From: RAM1 sp050247515
Lineage (GTDB): Bacteria > Pseudomonadota > Gammaproteobacteria > Burkholderiales > Burkholderiaceae_C
Assembly (NCBI GenBank): GCA_050247515.1
Contig: JBFWUB010000004.1
Location: 124,001 to 188,000, forward strand
Direction of reading: 5' to 3'
DNA: 64,000 bases
Below are positions 16,854-24,767 of the stretch, one piece after another (positions within the stretch are counted from its first letter, which is position 1; every line of letters begins with the position of its first letter). The notes below the pieces were generated by a model. That model was not told where the DNA came from. It made no database searches and worked only from the letters and a program-made list of their open reading frames with translations. The position numbers and the translations under genes are program-made.

Positions 16854-17650
16854 CGGCTGACGTTGTCGGCCAGCCAGCGCTCGGACAGGCTGGTTTCCAG
16901 CTGGCGCGGGTGGAAATCCACGCGCTTGTATTCGCGCCAGGGCTTGTAGGTCTGGCGGATCAGCCCGCGCGCGCCAAACAGGTAGCTGGCCGCGCTCTTC
17001 CAGGTGCTCCATTTCCACAGCGTGCCGTCGCGGCGCAGGTTGTGGACCGTCTGGCGCAGGGTGTCCATCAGAAACACGGTGGTGATGCGCCTGAACCATT
17101 TGATGCGCCATTCATGGCTGCCGCCCAGTGCCTGGTACAGGTCGAACGCGGTGCTCTTGTGCTCGGACTCCTCGGCGCTGTGCCACAGCCACAGCGTGCG
17201 CAGGCGTTCTTCGCTGCTGGCCAGCAGGTCGGGGTTGGCCAGCATCCAGTCGGCCATGATGGCGGTGAAGTGCTCGTTGGCGGCGGTAATGCCCAGATGA
17301 TGGCGCGGGTCCAGCCCGTCCAGCAGCTTCATGCGCTCCTTCGCGCGGGGCTCCCAGTCGTTGACCAGGCCCTGCTTTTCCAGGTGGCCATTGAACAGCG
17401 CATGGATGCGCCGGTGGGTGGCCTCCTGGCCGATGAAGCCCTGCACCTCGGCGCGGTACTTGTCCTGCAGCTCGGGCGGCAGGGCCTTCAGGCCGTTGCG
17501 CACCGAATCAATGAAGAACTGCTCGCCCACCGGGAAGCTCATGGACAGGGCGTTGAACAAGGCGGTGCGAAAGGCATCGCCGCCGCACCAGTGGCGCGCG
17601 AACGGGGCTTCCAGGTCAATCAGCAGGCGGCGCACGACGAGGTCGGTCAT
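16832..17650 (-). CDS. PF10118 family (predicted metal-dependent hydrolase)
   Basis: A 272-residue protein of the predicted metal-dependent hydrolase family PF10118. Histidine and acidic residues spaced as in a helical di-metal protein are visible: QEATHRRIH, NEHFTAIMADW and WHSAEESEHKSTAFD. That pattern recalls ferritin-like four-helix carboxylate proteins, so the catalytic chemistry remains open. It lacks a signal peptide. It is divergent from the TetR gene at 17741, and two copies of a GGTAC-N6-GTACC site lie between them, so it is probably the regulated target of that repressor. Confidence 0.8.
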   Translation of the reverse strand: MTDLVVRRLLIDLEAPFARHWCGGDAFRTALFNALSMSFPVGEQFFIDSVRNGLKALPPELQDKYRAEVQGFIGQEATHRRIHALFNGHLEKQGLVNDWEPRAKERMKLLDGLDPRHHLGITAANEHFTAIMADWMLANPDLLASSEERLRTLWLWHSAEESEHKSTAFDLYQALGGSHEWRIKWFRRITTVFLMDTLRQTVHNLRRDGTLWKWSTWKSAASYLFGARGLIRQTYKPWREYKRVDFHPRQLETSLSERWLADNVSRYTPVGA

Positions 17651-17663
17651 GGAAATCCTTCTT

Positions 17664-17679
17664 GGTACTGATGTGTACC
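17664..17679. promoter_or_regulatory. Palindromic operator 1 (GGTAC-N6-GTACC)
   Basis: GGTACTGATGTGTACC has perfect 5-base arms and lies 14 bases upstream of the PF10118 gene start. It is identical in arms and spacing to the site at 17707-17722. The two sites start 43 bases apart, about four helical turns, on the same face. This is the expected arrangement for a TetR-type repressor controlling both divergent genes. Confidence 0.72.
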
Positions 17680-17706
17680 GATGGCGGGATGATGGGGTAA
17701 GGGATT

Positions 17707-17722
17707 GGTACTGTCAAGTACC
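17707..17722. promoter_or_regulatory. Palindromic operator 2 (GGTAC-N6-GTACC)
   Basis: GGTACTGTCAAGTACC lies 18 bases before the TetR gene ATG. The arms match operator 1 exactly, and the first base of the spacer is also T. It probably mediates autorepression of the tetR-type gene. Confidence 0.72.
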
Positions 17723-17740
17723 TGCTGCAAAATCTCTTTC

Positions 17741-18304
17741 ATGTCCGATACCGCCGCGCCAGTGCATGAACATCGTAGCCGCCTGCTGGAGGGCATGGCC
17801 CATGCGGTGGCTGCCAAAGGCTATGCCGACACCACCATTGCCGACATCGTGCGCGAGGCCAGTGTGTCCAGGCGCACGTTTTACGAGCATTTCCAGACCA
17901 AGGCCGACTGCCTGATTGCGCTGTACGAGGCGTCCAGCCACAACGCGCTGAAGGTGCTGCGCGGCGCGATCGACCCGGCACTGGGCTGGCAGACGCAGGT
18001 GGAGCGGGCGCTGTCGGCTTACCTGGGCTGCATGGCCGGCAACCCGATCCTGATGCGCACGCTGTTCATTGAAATCCTGGGCCTGGGCGCACCGGGCCTG
18101 GCCGCGCGCCGCCGCGTGAACCAGGAGATCGCCGGTTTCATGCTGGGCACCCTGCAAGGCGGTATCTCGCCGCAAATGGCCATGGCGGTGGTCGGCGGCA
18201 TCAACGAGCTGGTGCTGCAGTACATCGAGCAGGACCGCGTGGCGCAACTGGGTGAACTGGTGGCACCGGCCAGTGCGTTGGTGCGGGCTGCTACTTCGGC
18301 TTGA
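17741..18304 (+). CDS. TetR/AcrR family transcriptional regulator
   Basis: A 187-residue regulator. The N-terminal helix-turn-helix (about residues 12-60) contains GYADTTIADIVREASVSRRTFYEHFQTK, a canonical TetR domain. The C-terminal ligand-binding domain is diverged, as normal for the family, so the inducer is unknown. ATG at 17741 gives the standard N-terminus; an upstream GTG at 17705 would run through operator 2. It is divergent from the PF10118 gene and shares with it a spacer carrying twin palindromic operators. Confidence 0.92.
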   Translation: MSDTAAPVHEHRSRLLEGMAHAVAAKGYADTTIADIVREASVSRRTFYEHFQTKADCLIALYEASSHNALKVLRGAIDPALGWQTQVERALSAYLGCMAGNPILMRTLFIEILGLGAPGLAARRRVNQEIAGFMLGTLQGGISPQMAMAVVGGINELVLQYIEQDRVAQLGELVAPASALVRAATSA

Positions 18305-18340
18305 GTTCCTGTCTTTTCTGGTCCGCGGGTTGGCGCTGAC

Positions 18341-18414
18341 GGTGCCCGGCTCCGCGGCTGTCCCCCGAAACGGCTTCGCCGTTTCTCCTCCTTTATGCCG
18401 CTGCGCCGGGCACC
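18341..18414. repeat. Hairpin repeat element A (plus orientation), conserved core with stem GGTGCCCGGC/GCCGGGCACC
   Basis: Perfect 10-base terminal inverted repeats (18341-18350 and 18405-18414) enclose a 54-base core. The core contains a TGTCCCCCG tract, a small hairpin ACGG-CTTCG-CCGT (a cUUCGg tetraloop when transcribed), and a CTCCTCCTTTAT tract. The same core recurs inverted at 18473-18574, but with unrelated outer arms. The 304-base gap 18305-18608 between the convergent TetR and Crp-type genes contains these two elements and no gene. Element A may serve as a terminator or as a mobile palindromic unit. Confidence 0.75.
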
Positions 18415-18472
18415 ATCACCACCAACCCGCTACTCGTTGGAGTGCAACGGGTGGCGCACTACTGTGTTGGCA

Positions 18473-18574
18473 GGATCAGGCGGGTGGGGCGCTCTGCGCA
18501 GCGAAATAAAGGAGGAGGACGGCGAAGCCGGCCGGGGGACATTCGCGGAGCAGAGTGCCCTGCCCGCCTGATCC
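18473..18574. repeat. Hairpin repeat element B (inverted copy of A), stem GGATCAGGCGGG/CCCGCCTGATCC
   Basis: Perfect 12-base terminal inverted repeats (18473-18484 and 18563-18574) extend inward to about 25 pairs with three G-U compatible positions. Read on the minus strand, its interior repeats the core of element A: TGTCCCCCGGC, CGGCTTCGCCGT, CTCCTCCTTTAT, CGCTGCGC. The outer arms are unrelated in sequence to those of element A, so each copy has its own compensated stem. Such stem-variable, core-constant units look like REP/MITE-type elements. Confidence 0.75.
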
Positions 18575-18608
18575 AGATGCAATGCAGGCGAGAAGGGGAC
18601 CCGAATCC

Positions 18609-19334
18609 CTACCCTGGCAAACTGGTCAACGCCTGCGGGTCCCGCACCACCAGCGTGCCAGGCCGGATGCGGATGGCTTCCTCGCGTTCCATGACCTTCA
18701 GTTGCTGGTTCACCCGCTGGCGCGATGCACCCAGCAGCTGGGCCAAATCTTCCTGGGCCAGCTGCAGGCCGATGCGCACCTCCTGCCCGTCGGCGGCCGA
18801 GGGCACGCCGTAGGAACGCATCAGCCGGCCCAGCTGCTTGGCCAGCCGCTCGCGCAGCGACAGGGTGTGCACCTCTTCCACTACCTTGAAAAGGTGCTGC
18901 ACCCGCCGCGCCTGCAGGCGCAGCAGGGCGTCGTACAGCTCCACATGGCGCGCCAGGATGGCGTGCAGGTCGGCTTTTTGCACCGTGACCAGTGTGGTGT
19001 CGCCATGGGCATAGGCATCGTGGGTGCGCACGCCGCCGGCCAGGATGCCCACGTCGCCGATCCAGGCGCCCGGTGCCACATAGGTCAGGATGACCTGCTT
19101 GCCCGCGGCGCTGCCGCCGCTCACGCGCACCGCGCCGCGCGCCACGCCGCTCCATTCCTGCGCCGGGTCGCCGCGCGCGCAGATCAGCCGCCCGTCGGTG
19201 TAGCGGCGCACGCGTGCGTGGCGCAGGATGTCGTGGCGCAGCGTGGGTGACAGCGATGAAAACCAGTGCCCGGCGTTGATCGCGGCGCGCTCGGCCAGGG
19301 TCATCATGGGCTCGTCCGGCAGGAAATCGTGCAT
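18609..19334 (-). CDS. Crp/Fnr-family transcriptional regulator (second copy)
   Basis: A 241-residue regulator with a cyclic-nucleotide-binding fold at about residues 20-135 and a winged helix at about 150-230 (LAQEDLAQLLGASRQRVNQQLKVMER). It resembles the regulator at 16098 in architecture and in the AxLLGxSRQRVNQ recognition helix style, so the two are probably distant paralogues. No iron-sulfur cysteines are visible. It lies upstream of, and divergent from, the acyl-CoA ligase gene, separated by 282 bases that contain two CCTAGG strings (19470 and 19571). It may control that gene, but this is inferred from position only. Confidence 0.88.
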   Translation of the reverse strand: MHDFLPDEPMMTLAERAAINAGHWFSSLSPTLRHDILRHARVRRYTDGRLICARGDPAQEWSGVARGAVRVSGGSAAGKQVILTYVAPGAWIGDVGILAGGVRTHDAYAHGDTTLVTVQKADLHAILARHVELYDALLRLQARRVQHLFKVVEEVHTLSLRERLAKQLGRLMRSYGVPSAADGQEVRIGLQLAQEDLAQLLGASRQRVNQQLKVMEREEAIRIRPGTLVVRDPQALTSLPG

Positions 19335-19616
19335 TCAGGGACCTCAGGGCGGGTGGGGGCGGGGTCAAAAACCCCTGATCGTGCAGCCTGCCGGCACGCC
19401 TGTCTGTCACAAAATTGCGCCCGGCGGCGCGGCCCTGCGGTCCCTTGCGTTTCACATCCCGGGGTAAACCCTAGGTCAAGCCGGGGCCAGGCAGGTCCGT
19501 GGGCCTGTTTCTAGGCACGCCGCTCAAAAACAACTGGGCATTTCCCCGCTATTCGCGCCCGGCCCCAAGCCCTAGGCTCGGGTTCGTCCGATCCACCCCC
19601 AGAGGAACAAAAAACC

Positions 19617-21296
19617 ATGCCCAGCCAGAAACTGATTCTTGACTATGTTTACGAGCACGAGACCGCACGTGCCAGCCAGGTGTACATGACGCAACCGCTG
19701 GGGGGCGGCAAGGTGGTGGACTACACCTGGGCCCAGATGATGGACCAGGCCCGCCGCATGGCCACCCACCTGCAGGGCCGTGGCTTCGAGCCCGGCGCGC
19801 GCATTGCCATCCTGTCCAAGAATTGCGCGCATTTCATGATGGCCGAGCTGGCCATCTGGATGGCCGGCGGCACCACGGTGGCGATCTTTCCCACCGAATC
19901 GGCCGAGACGGTGCGCTATGTGCTGGAGCACAGCGAAGCCAGCCTGCTGTTCGTGGGCAAGCTGGACACCTTCGAGCAGCAGGTCGGCGGCATCCCCGAA
20001 GGTTTGCCCTGCATCGCGCTGCCGCTGGCGCCCAAAACGCCTTACGAGAGCTGGGACAGCATCGTGGCCAAGGCCCAGCCCATGGCCGGCAAGCCCGCGC
20101 GCGCGGGCACGGACCTGGCGCTGCTGATGTACACCTCGGGCTCCACCGGCACGCCCAAGGGCGTGATGCACAGCTTTGAGCGCGTGACGCGCGCCAGCGA
20201 AGGCATCGTGGCCTACCAGGAGCAGGAGCTGGGCGCCGGGTTTACCTACCGCGTGCTGTCCTATCTGCCGCTGGCCCACATCTTTGAGCGCGCCTGGGTG
20301 GAATGCGCGGGCTTTGTGCTCGGGCGCGGACACATCTTTTTTGCCGAGTCGCTGGACACCTTTCTGCAGGACCTGCAGCGCGCGCGGCCCACGGTGTTCA
20401 TTTCGGTGCCGCGGCTGTGGCTCAAGTTCCAGCAGGGCGTGTTCGCCAACATGCCGCAGAAAAAGCTGGACCGCCTGCTGTCCATTCCCATCCTGGGCAA
20501 GATCGTCGCCAAAAAGGTGCTGACCAAGCTGGGCCTGAACGAGGTGATCCAGGCCGGCAGCGGCTCGGCGCCGATCCCGCCGGCGCTGATTTCCTGGTAC
20601 CGCCGCCTGGGCCTGCACCTGGTGGAGGGCTACGGCATGACCGAGGACTTCGCCTTCTCGCACACCACCACCCACCAGCTCAAGGACCCGGGCTACGTGG
20701 GCATTACCTTCCCCGGCGTGCAGCGGCGCATCGCGGAAGACGGCGAGGTGCTGATCAAGTCCCCCGGCACGCTGGTGGGCTACTACAAGCGCCCCGACCT
20801 GGACGCGGAATCGTTCACCGAAGACGGCTTTTTCCGCACCGGCGACCTGGGCGAGGAAGGCCCCGGCGGCCAGCTCAAGCTGACCGGTCGCAAGAAGGAG
20901 CTGTTCAAGACCGGCAAGGGCAAATACGTGGCGCCCGCGCCGATTGAGAACATGATCAACGAATGCCCGCTGGTGGAGCTGTCGCTGGTCTCGGGCGTGG
21001 GCCAGCAGTCTGCCTATGCCATCGTGGTGCCGGCCGAGGCGGTGCGCCCCAAGCTGGCCGACGCTGCCTTCAAGGCCGAGTTTGAAGCCGAGATGGCGGC
21101 CGTGCTCAAGCGCGTGAACGCCAATGTGTCGGACTACGAGCAGCTGCGCATGATCGTGGTGGCGCGCGAGCCCTGGTCCATCGAGAACGGCTGCCTCACG
21201 CCCACCATGAAGATCAAGCGCAACCGCATTGAAGCGGCGGTGGGCGACAAGGTCGAGAAGTGGTACGGCGCCAAGGGGCCGGTGGTCTGGGCCTGA
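19617..21296 (+). CDS. AMP-dependent acyl-CoA synthetase (long-chain fatty acid-CoA ligase-like)
   Basis: A 559-residue adenylate-forming enzyme that activates a carboxylic acid to its CoA thioester through an acyl-AMP. The AMP-binding P-loop LLMYTSGSTGTPKGVMHS is at residues 169-186, the A5 motif EGYGMTEDFAFS near 340, and the A7 region GFFRTGDLGEEG near 400. The C-terminal GRKKELFKTGKGKYVAP is typical of long-chain ligases. The final segment before the stop is complete. AGAGGAAC precedes ATG 19617. The exact acyl substrate is unknown. It is monocistronic here; the following genes are on the other strand. Confidence 0.9.
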   Translation: MPSQKLILDYVYEHETARASQVYMTQPLGGGKVVDYTWAQMMDQARRMATHLQGRGFEPGARIAILSKNCAHFMMAELAIWMAGGTTVAIFPTESAETVRYVLEHSEASLLFVGKLDTFEQQVGGIPEGLPCIALPLAPKTPYESWDSIVAKAQPMAGKPARAGTDLALLMYTSGSTGTPKGVMHSFERVTRASEGIVAYQEQELGAGFTYRVLSYLPLAHIFERAWVECAGFVLGRGHIFFAESLDTFLQDLQRARPTVFISVPRLWLKFQQGVFANMPQKKLDRLLSIPILGKIVAKKVLTKLGLNEVIQAGSGSAPIPPALISWYRRLGLHLVEGYGMTEDFAFSHTTTHQLKDPGYVGITFPGVQRRIAEDGEVLIKSPGTLVGYYKRPDLDAESFTEDGFFRTGDLGEEGPGGQLKLTGRKKELFKTGKGKYVAPAPIENMINECPLVELSLVSGVGQQSAYAIVVPAEAVRPKLADAAFKAEFEAEMAAVLKRVNANVSDYEQLRMIVVAREPWSIENGCLTPTMKIKRNRIEAAVGDKVEKWYGAKGPVVWA

Positions 21297-21315
21297 GGCG
21301 CTGTTGCGACGGGGC

Positions 21316-22044
21316 TCAGCGCCCCCTGGCCTTGCGCCAGGTGGCAAAGTCGTCCCTGGCCTGCTGATCGGTCGCCGGGTACAGCCCCAGGATGCCGCGG
21401 CCCTTCGTGACCTCTTCGGTCACGAAGTCTTCAAACGCGGTCATCTCCACCGCCTCGTCGGCCACCTCGTCGGCCAGGTGGGCCGGGATGACGAACACGC
21501 CTTCGCGGTCGCCCACCATCACGTCGCCGGGCCACACGGCCACGTCGCCGCAGCCAATCGGCACGTTGATGTCCAGTGCCTGGTGCAGCGTGAGGTTGGT
21601 CGGCGCGCTGGGGCGGCTGTGGTAGGCGGGGAAGGGCATGGCGGCGATTTCGGGCGAGTCGCGAAAGCCGCCGTCGGTCACCACGCCGGCGGCGCCGCGC
21701 ACCATCAGGCGTGTGACCAGGATGGAGCCGGCCGAGGCGGCACGGGCGTCCTTGCGGCTGTCAAACACCATCACCGCGCCCGGCGGGCATTGCTCCACGG
21801 CCACGCGCTGCGGGTGCGTGCGGTCCTGGAAGACGGTGATGGGGTTGAGGTCTTCGCGCGCCGGGATGTAGCGCAGCGTGAAGGCCTCGCCCACCATGTT
21901 GGGCCGGCTGGCGGCCAGGTCGGTGTTGACCGGGCGCACGTCCTGGATGAACTGGTTGCGCAGGCCGCGCTTGTACAGCGCGGTGCACAAGGTGGCGGTG
22001 CTCACGGTCATGAGCTTGGCTTTGGTTTCAGGCTTGAGGGCCAT
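21316..22044 (-). CDS. RraA-family protein, probable 4-hydroxy-4-methyl-2-oxoglutarate-type aldolase
   Basis: A 242-residue member of the RraA/HMG-aldolase fold (formerly misnamed dimethylmenaquinone methyltransferase). The active-site segment GVVTDGGFRDSPEI holds the Arg-Asp pair that binds metal and pyruvyl substrates in class II HMG aldolases, and GDVMVGDREGVFVIP matches the conserved C-terminal half. Next to a sugar-acid dehydratase, it is best read as the aldolase that cleaves a 2-keto-3-deoxy acid, rather than as an RNase E regulator. It is the last gene of the operon 25811 to 21316, 16 bases after the dehydrogenase gene. Confidence 0.82.
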   Translation of the reverse strand: MALKPETKAKLMTVSTATLCTALYKRGLRNQFIQDVRPVNTDLAASRPNMVGEAFTLRYIPAREDLNPITVFQDRTHPQRVAVEQCPPGAVMVFDSRKDARAASAGSILVTRLMVRGAAGVVTDGGFRDSPEIAAMPFPAYHSRPSAPTNLTLHQALDINVPIGCGDVAVWPGDVMVGDREGVFVIPAHLADEVADEAVEMTAFEDFVTEEVTKGRGILGLYPATDQQARDDFATWRKARGR

Positions 22045-22060
22045 GGGGAATCTCCGTCGG

Positions 22061-23005
22061 TCAATTCGGGTGGGGCACGGCCACCGGCACGACGCCGTTG
22101 GCAAAGTAGGCGGCAAAGTTGTCGAGCACGCGGTCGGCCATGGCGCGGCGCGTCTCATGCGTGCCGCTGGCCACGTGCGGCAGCAGCACCACGTTGTCCA
22201 GCGCGAACAGGGCGGGGGGCACGTTCGGCTCGTCGTCGTACACGTCCAGCCCGGCGCCGGCGATCTGGCCGGTCTGCAGGGCCTTGACCAGCGCCTGCTC
22301 GTCCACCACCGAGCCGCGCGACACATTGATCAGAAAGCCCTGCGGCCCGAGCGCGCGCAGCACGTCTGCGGAAACCAGGTGCCGCGTGGCCGCGCCACCG
22401 GCGCTGATCACCACCAGGAAATCCGCCCATCCGGCCAGGCCCACGAGCGTGGGCTCGTAGGCGTAGGGCACGTCGGCCACCTTGTTGCGGTTGTGGTAGC
22501 GGATGTCCATGTCAAAGCCGCTGGCGCGGCGTGCCACCACCCGGCCGATACGGCCCAGGCCCACGATGCCCAGGCGCTTGCCGCTCACGCGCGTGGTCAG
22601 CGGGTAGCCTCCCTTGAGCCATTCGCCGCGGCGCACAAAACGGTCGGCCGCGCTGAACTGGCGCGCCGCGTCCATCAGCAGGCCAAAGGCGGTGTCGGCC
22701 ACGCAGTCATTGAGCACGTCGGGCGTGTAGCCGATGGGTATGCCGCGCTCGCGCGCATACGCCAGGTCAAACACGTCGTACCCCACACCGAAGCTGGAGA
22801 TGACTTTCAGGTTGGGCAGGGCCTGCATCAGCGCGCGGTCGGCGCCAAAACGGGCTGACGTGGCCAGCCCGGTGAATTCGCTGCCGTGCTCGCGCAGGAA
22901 GGCGGCCGGGTCAGCTTCGTTGTAGAGCGGGTGCAGGTCGTAGCGGTCGGCCAGGGCCTGTTCAAGGTACGGCATCAGCCGACCGTGCTGGAGGATACGG
23001 TGCAT
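22061..23005 (-). CDS. D-2-hydroxyacid dehydrogenase (NAD(P)-dependent)
   Basis: A 314-residue D-isomer-specific 2-hydroxyacid dehydrogenase. The Rossmann motif GKRLGIVGLGRIGRVVARRA lies mid-protein, the substrate-binding Arg in NVSRGSVVDEQAL, the catalytic Glu in DEPNVPP, and the catalytic His in LPHVASGTHETR. It probably reduces glyoxylate, hydroxypyruvate or a 2-keto acid produced in this pathway. I chose ATG at 23005; a TTG at 23017 directly after the dehydratase stop is the alternative, and neither has a strong ribosome site. Confidence 0.88.
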   Translation of the reverse strand: MHRILQHGRLMPYLEQALADRYDLHPLYNEADPAAFLREHGSEFTGLATSARFGADRALMQALPNLKVISSFGVGYDVFDLAYARERGIPIGYTPDVLNDCVADTAFGLLMDAARQFSAADRFVRRGEWLKGGYPLTTRVSGKRLGIVGLGRIGRVVARRASGFDMDIRYHNRNKVADVPYAYEPTLVGLAGWADFLVVISAGGAATRHLVSADVLRALGPQGFLINVSRGSVVDEQALVKALQTGQIAGAGLDVYDDEPNVPPALFALDNVVLLPHVASGTHETRRAMADRVLDNFAAYFANGVVPVAVPHPN

Positions 23006-23017
23006 TGAAGGGGGCAA

Positions 23018-24763
23018 TCAGTAGATGACGGGCTCGGGAACGGGCGCGCCGAACGAGGTTTCCAGGTAGTCGAAGTCGCAGCCGTCATGCGCCTGCATGA
23101 TGTGCTGGCTGAACATGTGGCCGTAGCCGCGCTCAAAGCGTTTGGGCGGCGGCGTCCAGGCGGCCTTGCGCCGTGCCAGCTCGGCGTCGCTGACCTCCAT
23201 GTGGATACGGCGGTTGGGCACGTCCACCGTGATCAGGTCGCCGTTTTGCACCAGCGCCAGCGGGCCGCCAATGAACGACTCGGGCGACACATGCAGCACG
23301 CAGGCGCCGTAGCTGGTGCCGCTCATGCGCGCGTCGCTGATGCGCATCATGTCGCGCACGCCCTGCTTCACCAGCTTGACCGGGATGGGCACCATGCCCC
23401 ATTCGGGCATGCCGGGGCCGCCCTGGGGGCCGGCGTTGCGCAGGATGATCACGTGGTCGGCCGTCACGTCCAGGTCGGGGTCGTCAATGGCTTTTTTCAG
23501 CGACGGGTAGTCGTCGAACACCATGGCCGGGCCGGTGTGGGTGAGCAGGTGCGGGCTGCAGGCGCTGGGCTTGATGACGCAGCCATTGGGTGCGAGGTTG
23601 CCCTTGAGCACGGCAAGCGCCCCTTCCTTGTAGATGGCTTTGGCCAGAGGCCGGATCACGTCGTCGTTATAGACCTCGGCGCCTTGCAGGTTCTGGCCCA
23701 CGGTGGTGCCGTTGACCGTCATGGCGTCCAGGTGCAGCAGGCCGCCGTCGGCCAGGGTCTTCATCAGCGCCTTCATGCCGCCGGCGTAATAAAAATCTTC
23801 CATCAGGTACTGGTCACCGCTGGGGCGGATGTTGGCAATGACCGGCACCTTGCGGCTGAAGGCGTCAAAGTCGTCCAGCGTCACAGGCAGGCCCGCGCGG
23901 CGCGAGATGGCCACCAGGTGAATGATGGCGTTGGTCGAACACCCCTCGGCCATGGCCACGGTGACGGCGTTTTCAAAGCTCTTGCGGGTGAGCAGCCGCG
24001 CAGGCGTCAGGTCTTCCCAGACCATGTCCACGATGCGGCGGCCGCACTGCGTGGCCATGCGCTGGTGGTTGGCGTCCACTGCGGGGATGCTGGAGGCGCC
24101 GGGCAGCGTCATGCCCAGGGCTTCCGAGATGCCCATCATGGTGGCGGCTGTGCCCATCACCATGCAGGTGCCGGCGCTGCGGGCGATGCCGCCTTCGATC
24201 TCCATCCACTGGGCCTTGCTGATGTTGCCGGCGCGGCGCTCGTCCCAGTACTTGAAGGCGTCCGAGCCGGAGCCCAGGGTCTTGCCTTTCCAGTTGCCGC
24301 GCAGCATGGGGCCGGCGGGCAGGTAGATGCAGGGGATGCCCATGCTGAAGGCGCCCATGAGCAGGCCGGGCGTGGTCTTGTCGCAGCCGCCCATGAGCAC
24401 CGCGCCGTCCACCGGGTGGCTGCGCAGCAGCTCCTCGGCCTCGATGGCCAGCAGGTTGCGGTACAGCATGGTGGTGGGCTTGACGAAATTCTCGGCCACC
24501 GAAATGCAGGGCAGCTCGATGGGAAAGCCGCCGGCCTGCAGCACGCCGCGTTTGACTTCCTCCACCCGGTTCCTGAAGTGCGAATGGCAGTTGCCGATGT
24601 CGCTCCAGGTGTTGAGGATGGCAATGATGGGCTTGCCTTCCCAGTCGGCATGGTCATAGCCCATCTGCATGGCGCGCGAGCGGTGGCCGAACGAGCGGAA
24701 GTCGTCCGGGGCGAACCAGCGCGCGCTGCGCAGCTGGTCATAGGTCTTGCGGCGTTCGGTCAT
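23018..24763 (-). CDS. IlvD/Edd family sugar-acid dehydratase (L-arabinonate dehydratase-like)
   Basis: A 581-residue Fe-S dehydratase that converts a sugar acid to its 2-keto-3-deoxy acid. The cluster cysteines appear in IGNCHSHF, MGGCDKTTPG and SAGTCMVMGTA. The sequence is closer to sugar-acid dehydratases (the opening SARWFAPDDFRSFGHRSRAMQMGY) than to IlvD of branched-chain amino acid synthesis. The true substrate (L-arabinonate, D-galactonate, D-fuconate or other) is not readable. It starts four bases after the Bug receptor stop, so translation is tightly linked within the operon. Confidence 0.9.
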   Translation of the reverse strand: MTERRKTYDQLRSARWFAPDDFRSFGHRSRAMQMGYDHADWEGKPIIAILNTWSDIGNCHSHFRNRVEEVKRGVLQAGGFPIELPCISVAENFVKPTTMLYRNLLAIEAEELLRSHPVDGAVLMGGCDKTTPGLLMGAFSMGIPCIYLPAGPMLRGNWKGKTLGSGSDAFKYWDERRAGNISKAQWMEIEGGIARSAGTCMVMGTAATMMGISEALGMTLPGASSIPAVDANHQRMATQCGRRIVDMVWEDLTPARLLTRKSFENAVTVAMAEGCSTNAIIHLVAISRRAGLPVTLDDFDAFSRKVPVIANIRPSGDQYLMEDFYYAGGMKALMKTLADGGLLHLDAMTVNGTTVGQNLQGAEVYNDDVIRPLAKAIYKEGALAVLKGNLAPNGCVIKPSACSPHLLTHTGPAMVFDDYPSLKKAIDDPDLDVTADHVIILRNAGPQGGPGMPEWGMVPIPVKLVKQGVRDMMRISDARMSGTSYGACVLHVSPESFIGGPLALVQNGDLITVDVPNRRIHMEVSDAELARRKAAWTPPPKRFERGYGHMFSQHIMQAHDGCDFDYLETSFGAPVPEPVIY

Positions 24764-24767
24764 TCGT

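Noticed and set aside
19572..21347. 591-residue minus-strand open frame opposite the acyl-CoA ligase
   Set aside because: The ligase shows full family motifs on the plus strand; the antisense frame has none.
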